From the NCBI GenBank assembly GCA_032229625.1, contig JAVTVZ010000164.1:1-6252 (forward strand): 6,252 bases of DNA, given 5' to 3'. The stretch's first letter is position 1. Each line of letters begins with the position of its first letter. Positions 6,199 to 6,252 of this stretch are shown here, piece after piece. The stretch is from Kineosphaera sp032229625 (GTDB lineage Bacteria; Actinomycetota; Actinomycetes; Actinomycetales; Dermatophilaceae). Under the pieces are notes generated by a model. It was given only the letters and a program-made list of their open reading frames with translations. It was not told where the DNA came from and searched no databases. A program made the translations under genes and the position numbers.

Positions 6199-6252
6199 CC
6201 ACTGCCGGGACCACTGCCGGGACCACTGCCGGGACCACTGCCGGGACCACTG
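6199..6252. repeat. 12-base tandem repeat encoding Gly-Pro-Gly-Ser in the HNH gene
   Basis: Four exact copies of CCACTGCCGGGA (6199-6210, 6211-6222, 6223-6234, 6235-6246) plus a half copy run into the window edge. On the minus strand, in the frame of the upstream family segment, they encode Gly-Pro-Gly-Ser units, followed by more Gly/Asp/Val-rich linker. The frame is kept by any copy number. The full array length is not visible. Confidence 0.93.

Larger units (their letters stand above)
5491..6252 (-). pseudogene. DUF222/HNH (13E12 repeat family) endonuclease, frameshifted and cut by the window edge
   Basis: This is the C-terminal part of a DUF222 protein with an HNH nuclease domain, a multicopy actinobacterial family presumed to act on DNA. 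From the internal ATG at 6018, the intact 175-residue stretch has the family core TATQVRMLACDAQIIPAVLG (48-67), then LGRARRL (75-81). The HNH/zinc region follows: CTYPGC (97-102), WCDAHHL (108-114), DNLVLLC (126-132) and HH...VH (135-140). His112/113, Asn127 and His136/140 keep the nuclease pattern. Upstream, the family sequence ATARIVVTMALRDL stays in this frame, but it meets a TGA at 6139-6141. The preceding family segment, ARRADALLAMAAHA, is in another frame that is open to the window edge. One extra C in the CCCC run (plus-strand GGGG, 6052-6055) would join them. It is either a pseudogene or a sequencing error. The true start lies beyond the window. Confidence 0.85.

Overview
The window is very GC-rich DNA. 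Stop codons are mostly TGA, GTG starts occur, and one gene pair overlaps by 4 bases, all typical of a high-GC actinobacterium. A DUF222/HNH (13E12-type) endonuclease and a mycobacterial-like superoxide dismutase support this. A Micrococcales-type genus is my guess, but the sequence does not settle rank below phylum.

Layout from left to right: (1) 3-839, minus, an aldo/keto reductase of the AKR5 type. (2) 968-4195, minus, three genes read right to left: a family 2 glycosyltransferase (3257-4195), a UDP-N-acetylhexosamine-type 6-dehydrogenase (1789-3051) and a NodB/CE4 polysaccharide deacetylase (968-1792). The last two overlap by GTGA. (3) 4196-4666, a divergent intergenic region with a good sigma-70-like promoter for the plus-strand gene and a repeat-rich leader. 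(4) 4667-5284, plus, an Mn-type superoxide dismutase followed by a strong hairpin terminator. (5) 5491 to the right edge, minus, the C-terminal part of a DUF222/HNH endonuclease that arrives convergently, is cut by the window edge and carries an apparent single-base frameshift.

The middle block looks like part of a surface polysaccharide locus: a nucleotide-sugar dehydrogenase making a uronic acid donor, a glycosyltransferase, and a deacetylase that may remove N-acetyl groups. The reductase and dismutase are housekeeping-type oxidative or detoxification enzymes with no evident link to that block. I see no CRISPR array, tRNA, rRNA, insertion sequence or defence island. No clearly new system is visible. 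The most notable signals are short tandem repeats at gene ends and leaders: four consecutive in-frame stops, a degenerate 17-base array, and a repeated sod leader. The other is the frameshifted HNH gene.
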